Part shown: one piece after another, positions 43,098 through 50,893 of the stretch | How positions within the stretch are numbered: position 1 is the first letter of the stretch | Layout of the letters: each line of letters begins with the position of its first letter | Assembly (NCBI GenBank): GCA_963774155.1 | Contig: CAVZDW010000010.1 | Span: 62,001 to 126,000 of the forward strand | DNA from: DASSUW01 sp963774155 | GTDB taxonomy: Bacteria; Actinomycetota; Thermoleophilia; Solirubrobacterales; Solirubrobacteraceae | DNA length: 64,000 nt | Reading direction: 5' to 3' | The notes under the pieces: model-generated | Database searches by the model: none | The model's input: only the letters and a program-made list of their open reading frames with translations | Told to the model about the DNA's origin: nothing | Translations under genes and position numbers: made by a program

Positions 43098-44477
43098 GTG
43101 CTGTCGCTGCCGCCGGAGGAGATGCGCCGTCTCGGGTACGAAGTGGTCGATCGCATCGTCGAGCACTTCGCCACGGTGGGCGAGAAGCCTCCACTGCGCG
43201 TCGGCGACGCGACCGAGCTGCGGGCCGCGGTCGGCGGGCCGGCGCCCGAGGTCCCGGGCGATGCCGACGCGGCGCTCGCCGTGCTCTTCGAGGACGTGCT
43301 CCCGTTCGGCCAGCGTGCCGACCATCCGCGCTTCTTCGCGCGCATCTCGAGCCCGAGCAACTACGTGAGCGTGCTGGCCGACATGGCCGCCACGGGGCTG
43401 AACGCCTTCGCGGGCTCGTGGACCGGGGGCTCGGGGCCGTCGACCGTCGAGCTGGTCGTGCTCGACTGGCTGCGCGACCTGTGCGGGATGCCCGAGGGCA
43501 CGGAGGGCGTGCTCGTGAGCGGCGGCTCGGTCGGCACCCTGGTCGCGCTCGCCGCCGCCCGGACCGCCCACTACGGCGACCGGGCGCCGGAGGAGGCCGT
43601 GGCCTACGTCTCGTCCGAGGGCCACGCCTCGATCCCGCGCGCGCTGCGCGTGCTCGGCTTCGGCGCCGACCAGATCCGCGTGGTCGGAGCCGCGCCGGGC
43701 TTCCGCCTCGCGGCCGCCGACGTGCGCGCCGCCATCGAGGCCGACCGGGCGGCCGGCCGTGTCCCGTTCTGCCTGGTGGCCACGGCGGGGACCACGTCGA
43801 CCGGCGCCGTCGACCCGCTCGGCGAGCTCGCCGACCTGTGCGCCGAGCAGGGCGTGTGGCTGCACGTCGACGGCGCGTACGGCGCGCCCGCCGTGCTGTG
43901 CGAGCCCGGCGCCGCGGCGCTGGCGGGGATGGAGCGCGCGGACTCGCTCGTCCTCGACCCGCACAAGTGGCTCTTCCAGCCGTACGAGGCGGGCTGCGTG
44001 CTCGTGCGCGAGGGCGCGCTGCTGAAGCGCACCTTCGCCTTGAGCGGCGTCTATCTGCGCGACACCCTCGGCGGCGAGGTCGACTTCCGCGACCGCGGCG
44101 TCCAGCTCACCCGGACGGCCCGCGCGCTCAAGCTGTGGCTCTCGATCCGCGTCTTCGGGCTGGCCGCCTTCCGCGAGGCGGTCGCGCGCGGGATCGCGCT
44201 GGCCGAGTACGCCGAGGGCGTCCTGCGGCAGCGGCCGGGCTGGGAGATCGTCACCCCGGCGGAGCTGGCGATCGTCTGCTTCCGCCGCGACGGCGACGAC
44301 GAGCTGCAGACGAGGATCGCCGCCGCCATGGTGGCCGACGGCTTCGCGGCGCCCTCGACCACCGAGCTCGACGGACGGGTGGCGCTGCGCTTCTGCACCA
44401 TCAACCCGCGGACGACGTTCCAGGACATCGACGCCACGATCGAGCGCATGGAGGCGGTATCAGGATCCTGCCCTTGA
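43098..44477 (+). CDS. PLP-dependent amino acid decarboxylase (group II)
   Basis: GTG at 43098 (VLSLPPEEMRRLGYEVVD) gives 459 residues. The enzyme has the pyridoxal-dependent decarboxylase features: GWxGGSGPS-like FAGSWTGGSGPSTVE, LVATAGTTSTGAVDPL, HVDGAYGAPAV, and the PLP lysine in LDPHKWLFQPYEAG. It resembles aromatic L-amino acid decarboxylases; the substrate is likely an aromatic amino acid such as Tyr or Trp. The kinase divergent to it may control it, but that is inference. Confidence 0.9.
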   Translation: MLSLPPEEMRRLGYEVVDRIVEHFATVGEKPPLRVGDATELRAAVGGPAPEVPGDADAALAVLFEDVLPFGQRADHPRFFARISSPSNYVSVLADMAATGLNAFAGSWTGGSGPSTVELVVLDWLRDLCGMPEGTEGVLVSGGSVGTLVALAAARTAHYGDRAPEEAVAYVSSEGHASIPRALRVLGFGADQIRVVGAAPGFRLAAADVRAAIEADRAAGRVPFCLVATAGTTSTGAVDPLGELADLCAEQGVWLHVDGAYGAPAVLCEPGAAALAGMERADSLVLDPHKWLFQPYEAGCVLVREGALLKRTFALSGVYLRDTLGGEVDFRDRGVQLTRTARALKLWLSIRVFGLAAFREAVARGIALAEYAEGVLRQRPGWEIVTPAELAIVCFRRDGDDELQTRIAAAMVADGFAAPSTTELDGRVALRFCTINPRTTFQDIDATIERMEAVSGSCP

Positions 44478-44539
44478 CTCACGCGCCCTCGGCGTGTCCG
44501 ATATGAATGCGCGGAGGACAACCGAGGGGGGTCTTGGTG

Positions 44540-47113
44540 ATGGCGCGAACGATGTGGAAGTCGCTCTTAGTGGTCGTGCTGGCGCTCGCGGCATGGCCAA
44601 CCACCGCATCGGCGGCCGAGCCGCCCTGGTGCGGGACACCGGAGGCCGACGCGAGTCTGGCCCTGGACGGGTTCCCGCACATCCCCTACTACGCGATCGG
44701 CTGCACGCTGCAGGACATCAAGTCCCGCAGCCGCGGCCAGATGAAGGTCCACCAGATCGGCACGTCGTCCCAGGACGGCCGCCCGATGTACGGCGTCGTC
44801 ATCAACCGCCTGCGCACGCGTGACCAGCAGCGCGGCTATCTGAACTGGCTCGCGGTCCGCCGGCTCGCGCTGGCGAACCCGGCCAAGGCCCAGCGGCTGG
44901 CCGATCGCTTCGGCGACGAGATCAAGATCCCGATCTTCGTCCAGGGCGGCATCCACGGCAACGAGTACGAGGGCGTCGACGCCGCGATGGACACCATCGA
45001 GCGCTTCGCCACCGCCCGGCCGGGATCCGACCCGCTCGTGGACGAGGTCCTCGACCACGCCGTCCTCGTCTTCAACCCGATCCAGAACCCCGAGGGCCGC
45101 GTCGCCGGCACCCGCCGCAACGACAACGGCTTCGACCTCAACCGCGACTACCTCACGCAGTCCCAGAACGAGACGCGCGCCTCGATCTCGCTGATGAAGC
45201 AGTGGCTGCCGCCCGAGGTGCTCGACCTGCACGGCTACGTCTCCCCGACGCTGATCGAGGCGACGACCAAGCCGCACAACCCCAGCATCGAATACGACCT
45301 CTGGCTCAAGTGGAACCAGCCGCGGATCGACGCCAACGAGGCGGCGGTCAACGCGATCGGCCGCTCCGTGACGCGCCCGATCAACGACTGGTGCGAGGAC
45401 GGGAGCATCCCCGCGCCGGGCGAGCTGTGCCCGGGCGGCACGCCTCCCGGCCCGGCCGTCGCCGAGAGCTGGGACGACTGGGGCCCGTTCTACACGGCCA
45501 TGTACGCGCAGCACCTCGGCCTCGACTCGTCGACCGTCGAGATGTGCGATCCGGACCTCGACGTGTTCGACGATGACGGCGACGGCAACGTCACCGAGCC
45601 CGTCGATCCCGAATGCGGCGGCCGCGCGGGCTCGCGCGACGTGCAGCTCGCGGTCGTCGAGTCGACCTACGACTTCGTGACCGAGAACCGGGCCGACATG
45701 CTCCACGACATGCTGGAGGTCTACCGCCGCGGTGACACCGACGCGGCGCGGCCCGCCTGCTGCCCGCCGCCGTTCGACGTCGACAACAACTGGATGACCG
45801 ACTACCCGCAGGCGTACGTCATCCCGGTCGGCGAGGGCCAGCGCAGCGACGCCGAGGCCAACCGGATGGTCGAGTGGCTGCTCTTCAACGACATCGAGGT
45901 CGAGCGGCTCGAGCGCGACACCCGCTTCGGCAGCCAGACGTTCGAGGAGGGCTCGTATGTCGCGTGGATCGCGCAGCCGCGCCGCGGCCTGCTCGACACG
46001 GCGATGAGCCTGGGCGTCGACATCTCCGACCGGATCAGCATCCTCTACGCCCCGCCCGCGGCCTGGAGCCACGGCTACCTGTGGGGCGCCGACGTGGTCA
46101 CGATCCCCGACGACGTGCGGTTCAACCCGCGCAGCGAGCGGATCAAGCGGCCGAACCGGCTCAAGGGCGGCATCGCCAAGGGCAGCGGAAAGCCCAAGGC
46201 GTACACGCTCGCGCTCGACTCACCCACCGCGGTCCGCGCGCTCAACGCGCTGATCGGCGGGGGCGCCGCGGCGTCCATGGCCACCGTCGCTTCGAGCGCC
46301 GGTCCCGCCGGCACGGTCCTCTTCGGCACCGACCGCGCCACCGAGAATCTGCTCGAGGACGTCGGGCGCGAGTACGGGCTGACCTTCGGGCGCCAGAAGA
46401 ACGGTGCGCTGCCGGCGCGCGAGGCGCTGGAGAAGGTGCCGCGCTTCCGCGTCCTCTACAACCCGAACAACGCGGCCGGTCAGACGGACTTCTGGCCGCT
46501 CGAGCAGCTCGGGTTCGAGGCCGACCTCGTCTCCGTGGCCGAGCTCAACACGGCGGCGACCGATCCGCTGGCCGGCTACGACCTGCTGTTCAACAGCGCG
46601 GTCGGCTACCCGCCGGCCTCCAACGCGGTGGCCCGGAACCGCCTGTCCGCGTTCTTCGCGGGCGGCGGCGGCTACATCAGCGGGCAGACGACCGGCGCGA
46701 ACTTCCTGACCGGAGGCGGTCAGGTCGCCGGCCTGACGACGACCAGCAACAGCGGCGGGGGGAGCGGCTACAGCGGCATCGTGCTGTGGGCCAACACCGG
46801 CGGTGCGAACAGCGTGATCACCGGCGCCTATCCGGCGGCCGACACGCTGATCGTGGATCCGCCGAGCTGGATCACCGGCGTGCCCTCGACGCTGACCGTC
46901 GACGGCCGGTTCGCGACCGGCGACTTCTTCCTCTCCGGGCTCTTCCCGGGGTCGGGGAGCTCGTCCGCGGCCGGCTCGGCGATCATCGCCCACGGCACCA
47001 ACACGGCGAATACCGCCCGCCTGGCGGTCTTCGCCAACAACCCGCTCTACCGCGCGGATCCCGAGCGCGAGTGGCCGATGGTGGGCTCGGCCGCGTACTG
47101 GGCGGACAACTGA
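44540..47113 (+). CDS. Secreted M14 zinc carboxypeptidase with C-terminal extension
   Basis: ATG 44540 follows a GAGGGGGG site and opens a signal peptide (MARTMWKSLLVVVLALAAWP). An M14 domain (about residues 60-400) has zinc ligands in QGGIHGNEYEG (HxxE) and in LDLHGYVSPT, and FNPIQNPEGR. Residues beyond about 500 include repeats and a Rossmann/amidotransferase-like domain (LLFNSAVGYPPASNAVAR and SAFFAGGGGYISGQ). It likely trims peptides or peptidoglycan-derived substrates outside the cell. A strong hairpin follows. Confidence 0.88.
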   Translation: MARTMWKSLLVVVLALAAWPTTASAAEPPWCGTPEADASLALDGFPHIPYYAIGCTLQDIKSRSRGQMKVHQIGTSSQDGRPMYGVVINRLRTRDQQRGYLNWLAVRRLALANPAKAQRLADRFGDEIKIPIFVQGGIHGNEYEGVDAAMDTIERFATARPGSDPLVDEVLDHAVLVFNPIQNPEGRVAGTRRNDNGFDLNRDYLTQSQNETRASISLMKQWLPPEVLDLHGYVSPTLIEATTKPHNPSIEYDLWLKWNQPRIDANEAAVNAIGRSVTRPINDWCEDGSIPAPGELCPGGTPPGPAVAESWDDWGPFYTAMYAQHLGLDSSTVEMCDPDLDVFDDDGDGNVTEPVDPECGGRAGSRDVQLAVVESTYDFVTENRADMLHDMLEVYRRGDTDAARPACCPPPFDVDNNWMTDYPQAYVIPVGEGQRSDAEANRMVEWLLFNDIEVERLERDTRFGSQTFEEGSYVAWIAQPRRGLLDTAMSLGVDISDRISILYAPPAAWSHGYLWGADVVTIPDDVRFNPRSERIKRPNRLKGGIAKGSGKPKAYTLALDSPTAVRALNALIGGGAAASMATVASSAGPAGTVLFGTDRATENLLEDVGREYGLTFGRQKNGALPAREALEKVPRFRVLYNPNNAAGQTDFWPLEQLGFEADLVSVAELNTAATDPLAGYDLLFNSAVGYPPASNAVARNRLSAFFAGGGGYISGQTTGANFLTGGGQVAGLTTTSNSGGGSGYSGIVLWANTGGANSVITGAYPAADTLIVDPPSWITGVPSTLTVDGRFATGDFFLSGLFPGSGSSSAAGSAIIAHGTNTANTARLAVFANNPLYRADPEREWPMVGSAAYWADN

Positions 47114-47119
47114 GCCGAG

Positions 47120-47154
47120 CGCGCCGGCCCGCCCTTCCCGGGCGGGCCGGCGCG
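47120..47154 (+). terminator. Strong GC hairpin after the M14 peptidase gene
   Basis: A perfect 15-base stem, CGCGCCGGCCCGCCC with GGGCGGGCCGGCGCG, and a five-base TTCCC loop lie seven bases beyond the stop. No T-run follows. Confidence 0.8.
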
Positions 47155-47460
47155 TCATCGCTCGCCGCGGTAGATCGTCACGACGCGGCCGTCCTCGACC
47201 TTCCCGAGCGCGACCTCGGGTGGGATCCGCGCAGGCGGCGCAGGCGAACCGGGTCGGCGCCATCGGGCCGAACTCGGTCGCAGCAGATGGCCGTCCGCGC
47301 CTTGATCTCGTCGCCGAACCGACGGCACCCCCGCGCACGTCGCTTCCGTAGCGCAGTTCGTCGAAGACCTGGACCACGTCGGGGCACGGGCGCGCGGGCC
47401 CGCCATCACCGCCGCACCCGGCGCGAGCGCCAGCGCACGAGCGGCCACGGCCTCATGCGG
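47155..47460 (-). pseudogene. Possible degraded gene, frame changes
   Basis: Three leftward frames each hold coding-like stretches: PDVVQVFDELRYGSDVRGG, then FGDEIKARTAICCDRVRPDG, then PPEVALGKVEDGRVVTIYRG ending at 47155. No single frame joins them, and no family is recognised. This reads as a degraded or mis-sequenced small gene downstream of the 40-residue membrane peptide gene. Confidence 0.35.
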
Positions 47461-47575
47461 ATCTGACGCGCTCGCGCCCGGGCGGGCACTCGTCGCTCGG
47501 CGCGTCGGGCTGCGCGAAGCCGCCCCAGACGAGGAGGAACCCGACGACGAGCACGATCAGGGCGAGGAACCGCAT
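47453..47575 (-). CDS. 40-residue membrane peptide coupled to alcohol dehydrogenase
   Basis: An ATG at 47575 overlaps the dehydrogenase stop as TGATG. The product is one transmembrane helix (MRFLALIVLVVGFLLVWGGF) followed by a short polar tail with one Cys (SDECPPGRERV). Coupled single-helix peptides are often regulators or anchors of a neighbouring enzyme. No homologue recognised. Translation is supported by the overlap and frame. Confidence 0.55.
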   Translation of the reverse strand: MRFLALIVLVVGFLLVWGGFAQPDAPSDECPPGRERVRSA

Positions 47576-48606
47576 CACGGTGTGATGACGGTTACCCCGC
47601 GCTGCGCGAACGACCCCATCGAGGCCAGCTCGTCGCTCGCCGCGTCCAGCCCGATGGTGCGCCCGATCAGCCGCGACGGGTCGACCGTGCCGCCGTCCAC
47701 CAGGCTCAGCAGCGCGTCGTAGCGGCCGACGGCCATCCCGTGCACGCCGCGCAGCTCGAGCTCGTAGGCGATCACGCGGTCCATCGGCACGGCGACCGAG
47801 CGCTCGTCGTCGAGCAGGAGCCCGACCTGCACGTGGCGGCCGCGCTTGCGCAGCGAGAGGATCGACCCGCGGCAGGTCGCCGCGCTGCCGAGCGCGTCGA
47901 GCGAGACGTGGGCGCCGCCGAGCAGCGTCTGGACGGCCTCCGCGGCGTCCACCTCGCGCGCGTCGATGAGGATGTCCGCGCCGAGCGAGCCGGCCAGCGA
48001 CAGCGTGTCGGTGTCGACGTCGATCGCCACCACCGGCGCGCCGAGCGCGTGCGCGATCATCACCGCCGACAGCCCGACGCCGCCGCAGCCGTGCACGGCG
48101 ACCCACTCCCCGGCGGTCATGCGGCCGTGCTCGGTCAGCGCCGCGAAGGCGGTCATGAAGCGGCAGCCGAGGCTCGCCGCCTCCACGTAGCCGAGCGAGT
48201 CGGGGAGGCGCACCAGGTTGAGGTCCGCGCGTGGGAGCGCGACCCGCTCGGCGAACGAGCCCCACGCCGTGAAGCCGGGCTGGAAGTCCGCGTCGCAGAT
48301 CTGCGTCCAGCCCTGCCGGCACGGGTCGCACTCCCCGCACCCGCAGCAGAACGGCACCGTCACGCGGTCGCCGACGGCGAACTTCCGCACCTCGGGACCG
48401 ACCGCCACGATCTCGCCCGCCAGCTCGTGCCCCGGCACGTGGGGGAGCGAGACGGTCGGATCGTGGCCCATCCAGGCGTGCCAGTCGCTGCGGCAGACGC
48501 CGGTCGCCCGCACGGCGACCACGACGCCGTCCAGAGCCGGCTCCGGCTCCGCTACCGTCTCCATCACCAAGGGCTCGCCGAACGCGTGCAGCACCGCCGC
48601 CTTCAT
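47575..48606 (-). CDS. Zinc-dependent alcohol dehydrogenase (MDR family)
   Basis: ATG 48606 gives the typical MDR N-terminus MKAAVLHAFGEP; ATG 48624 would add six residues. Catalytic zinc residues are Cys in GVCRSDWHAW and His in PGHELAGE. The structural-zinc lobe CGCGECDPCRQGWTQIC is intact, and the cofactor loop is GCGGVGLSAVM. The family oxidises alcohols with NAD(P)+. It is divergent from the FUSC-like gene and is followed by a coupled membrane peptide. Confidence 0.92.
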   Translation of the reverse strand: MKAAVLHAFGEPLVMETVAEPEPALDGVVVAVRATGVCRSDWHAWMGHDPTVSLPHVPGHELAGEIVAVGPEVRKFAVGDRVTVPFCCGCGECDPCRQGWTQICDADFQPGFTAWGSFAERVALPRADLNLVRLPDSLGYVEAASLGCRFMTAFAALTEHGRMTAGEWVAVHGCGGVGLSAVMIAHALGAPVVAIDVDTDTLSLAGSLGADILIDAREVDAAEAVQTLLGGAHVSLDALGSAATCRGSILSLRKRGRHVQVGLLLDDERSVAVPMDRVIAYELELRGVHGMAVGRYDALLSLVDGGTVDPSRLIGRTIGLDAASDELASMGSFAQRGVTVITP

Positions 48607-48685
48607 CGCGGGCCACTGTGACATGGGTCACGGTCGACCGTCGGTCGGTGTCACTTCCGGGGGTCGCGACCGAATACTCGTAGGG

Positions 48686-49813
48686 ATGATCCGTCCGTCC
48701 ACCTCCATCGCCAATGCTCGCGGCGGTCTCGTGACCGCACGCTCGCGGCTGCGTGGCCGGATGCTCCCGATCGTCCAGAACGCGACCGCGGCGGTTCTCG
48801 CGTGGTCGCTGGCCATGGTCCTGCTGCCCGACCCGCGGCCCGCCTTCGCGTCGATCGCCGCCGTGATCGCGGTCGGCGCCACCCACGGGCAGCGCGCCGG
48901 TCGTGCGCTCCAGCTCGTCGGCGGGGTCGTGCTCGGCATCACGGTCGCCACGCTGCTCATCTCCGTCATCGGCACCGGTCCCTGGCAGATCGGCATCCTC
49001 GTCGTGCTGGCCATGACCGCGGCCGTCGCCGTCGGCGGCGGCGAGCTGCTGGTGGTCGAATCGGCCGTCTCGGCCATCCTCATCGTCGCGCTGGATCCCG
49101 GCGCGAACGACGGCTTCTCCCCGAACCGGATCCTCGAGGGTGCGATCGGCGGCGGCGTCGCGCTGATCGTCAGCTCGCTCCTCTTCCCGCCCGACCCCGC
49201 GCTGGCGCCCGGCCGCGCCGCCCAGGCGATGTTCGTCGAGCTGGGCCGCGCGCTCGAGCGGATCGCCGGCGCGCTCGAGGGCCGCGACGCCGGCGCCGCC
49301 GAGCGCGCGCTGGACGACGCGCGGGGCATCGACGACCTCATCCGCTCCGTCGAGGCCGAGGTGACCACCGGCCGCGAGACCGCCAGGTACACGCCGCCGC
49401 GCCGCGCCTCGCGCACGGTCCTCGACCGCTACGCCCGCAGCATCCCGCAGGTCGACTACGCCGTCCGCAACACGCGCGTGCTCGCCCGCCACGTCGTCAG
49501 CCTCGTCCGCGAGGACGAGCCCGTGCCCGCGGGCCTGCCCGCCGCGGTCCGCGATCTCTCCCACGCCGTCTGGGAGCTTGCCGCCTCCTACGACGCCCCC
49601 TCGCACGCCGAGCCCGCCCGCCGGCTGGCCGTCCAGGCCGCCGCCGGCGCCGCCGCGATCCCCGAGGCCAGCACCGACCTCGTGCTCGTCCGCGGCCAGG
49701 TGCGCTCCGCGGCCGCCGACCTCGTCCGGGCCGCCGAGGCCATCACGGGCGAAGCCGACCCGCTCGAGGGCCGGCCCACCGAGGAGCTGCTCCTGCTCCC
49801 GGCGGCCACGTAG
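48686..49813 (+). CDS. FUSC family (aromatic acid exporter-like) membrane protein
   Basis: The 375-residue protein has about six N-terminal helices with the PRPAFASIAAVIAVGATHGQ segment typical of FUSC/ArAE transporters, then a cytoplasmic helical domain of about 200 residues. Such proteins export aromatic acids or act as membrane scaffolds. Start is ATG 48686. A hairpin lies 35 bases after the stop. Confidence 0.82.
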   Translation: MIRPSTSIANARGGLVTARSRLRGRMLPIVQNATAAVLAWSLAMVLLPDPRPAFASIAAVIAVGATHGQRAGRALQLVGGVVLGITVATLLISVIGTGPWQIGILVVLAMTAAVAVGGGELLVVESAVSAILIVALDPGANDGFSPNRILEGAIGGGVALIVSSLLFPPDPALAPGRAAQAMFVELGRALERIAGALEGRDAGAAERALDDARGIDDLIRSVEAEVTTGRETARYTPPRRASRTVLDRYARSIPQVDYAVRNTRVLARHVVSLVREDEPVPAGLPAAVRDLSHAVWELAASYDAPSHAEPARRLAVQAAAGAAAIPEASTDLVLVRGQVRSAAADLVRAAEAITGEADPLEGRPTEELLLLPAAT

Positions 49814-49847
49814 TCCCCCACGGGTAACCGCCCCACCTTCCGGTAGG

Positions 49848-49881
49848 CCGGAAGCGTTGAGGTCTCTCAACGCCTTTCCGG
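49848..49881 (+). terminator. Hairpin after the FUSC-like gene
   Basis: The arms CCGGAA-GCGTTGAG and CTCAACGC-(CT)-TTCCGG pair around a GTCT loop with a two-base bulge. It lies before the AraC gene and probably separates the two transcripts. Confidence 0.7.
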
Positions 49882-49914
49882 CCGCCGTCGTCAGGGCATA
49901 GGATCGGCTCCCCG

Positions 49915-50835
49915 ATGGCTGCTCTCGCGGAGCCCGCTCCGACTCCGTTGCGTCTCGCCACGTGGCACGCCGGCGAGGGCGATCGCGTGCGCATCACGCC
50001 GCTCTACCGCAGCCCGGTCGTGTCCTTCGGCACGTTCTGGTGCGCCCCGGACGACGTGCGCTGGTCGCTGGAGAACTTCGTCGGCGAGGTCCCGCACATC
50101 GCGTTCCCGGCCACCCCGGTGTGGATCGCGGCCCAGGGCGGTGAGCCCGAGCTGGCCGGCCCGAACCACGCGGTCTTCCTCAACGCGGGGGAGGTCTTCC
50201 GCCGCCGCCGCTTCAACGGCCACGGCGACCGCAACCACTTCATGGTCGTGAGCGAGGACACGATGGAGGAGTGGGTCCATGGCCCGCGCTTCCCGAACCC
50301 GCTCGGCAAGCTCCTGCCGCGCCCGTACCTCTCCGCCCGCGTCATCGCCCGCGCCATCGCCGGCCCCGCGGACGGGCTGACCATCGAGGAGTTCCTGCTG
50401 CGGCTCGGGCACGAGACCGTCGTCGGCGCCTTCCGGGCCGACGAGCGGATGCCGCGCCGGCGGCGCCGGCCCGTGCCGCTGGTCGAGGACGCCAAGGCCG
50501 TCCTCAGCGCCCGCTTCACCGAGCACATGACGCTCGACGAGCTGGGTCGCCAGGTCAACGTCTCGCCCTTCCATCTCGCCCGCTCGTTCCGGCGCCACAC
50601 CGGCTACACGCTGCACGAGTACCGGACCCATCTGCGCCTGCGGGCGGCCCTCGAACGGCTCGCCGCGGGCGACGAGGAGCTGGCCGTCATCGCCCGGGCG
50701 GTGGGCTTCTCCAGCCACAGCCACATGACCTCGACGTTCCGGCGCGCGTTCGGCGTGCCGCCCTCCAGCGTCCGCAGCGCGGACGTCTGTCACGATCCTG
50801 CGCACTTCCTCCAGGCGCCGCTTACCCGCCCGTAG
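49915..50835 (+). CDS. AraC family transcriptional regulator
   Basis: The 306-residue protein has an N-terminal sensor domain of about 170 residues and a C-terminal double HTH: MTLDELGRQVNVSPFHLARS, then FRRHTGYTLHEYRTHLRL and GFSSHSHMTSTFRRAFG. The ligand is unknown. It is followed by the secreted beta-helix gene, which has its own strong ribosome site, so the target cannot be assigned. Confidence 0.9.
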   Translation: MAALAEPAPTPLRLATWHAGEGDRVRITPLYRSPVVSFGTFWCAPDDVRWSLENFVGEVPHIAFPATPVWIAAQGGEPELAGPNHAVFLNAGEVFRRRRFNGHGDRNHFMVVSEDTMEEWVHGPRFPNPLGKLLPRPYLSARVIARAIAGPADGLTIEEFLLRLGHETVVGAFRADERMPRRRRRPVPLVEDAKAVLSARFTEHMTLDELGRQVNVSPFHLARSFRRHTGYTLHEYRTHLRLRAALERLAAGDEELAVIARAVGFSSHSHMTSTFRRAFGVPPSSVRSADVCHDPAHFLQAPLTRP

Positions 50836-50893
50836 AGTCGCGCCGGGCGGGTCCAGGACGGGACCGCAGGTCAACGGGAGGAAGGGGGGCTGG

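Noticed and set aside
44480..44496. Terminator after the PLP decarboxylase
   Set aside because: The CACGC/GCGTG stem is only five bases and lacks a T-run, so support is too weak.
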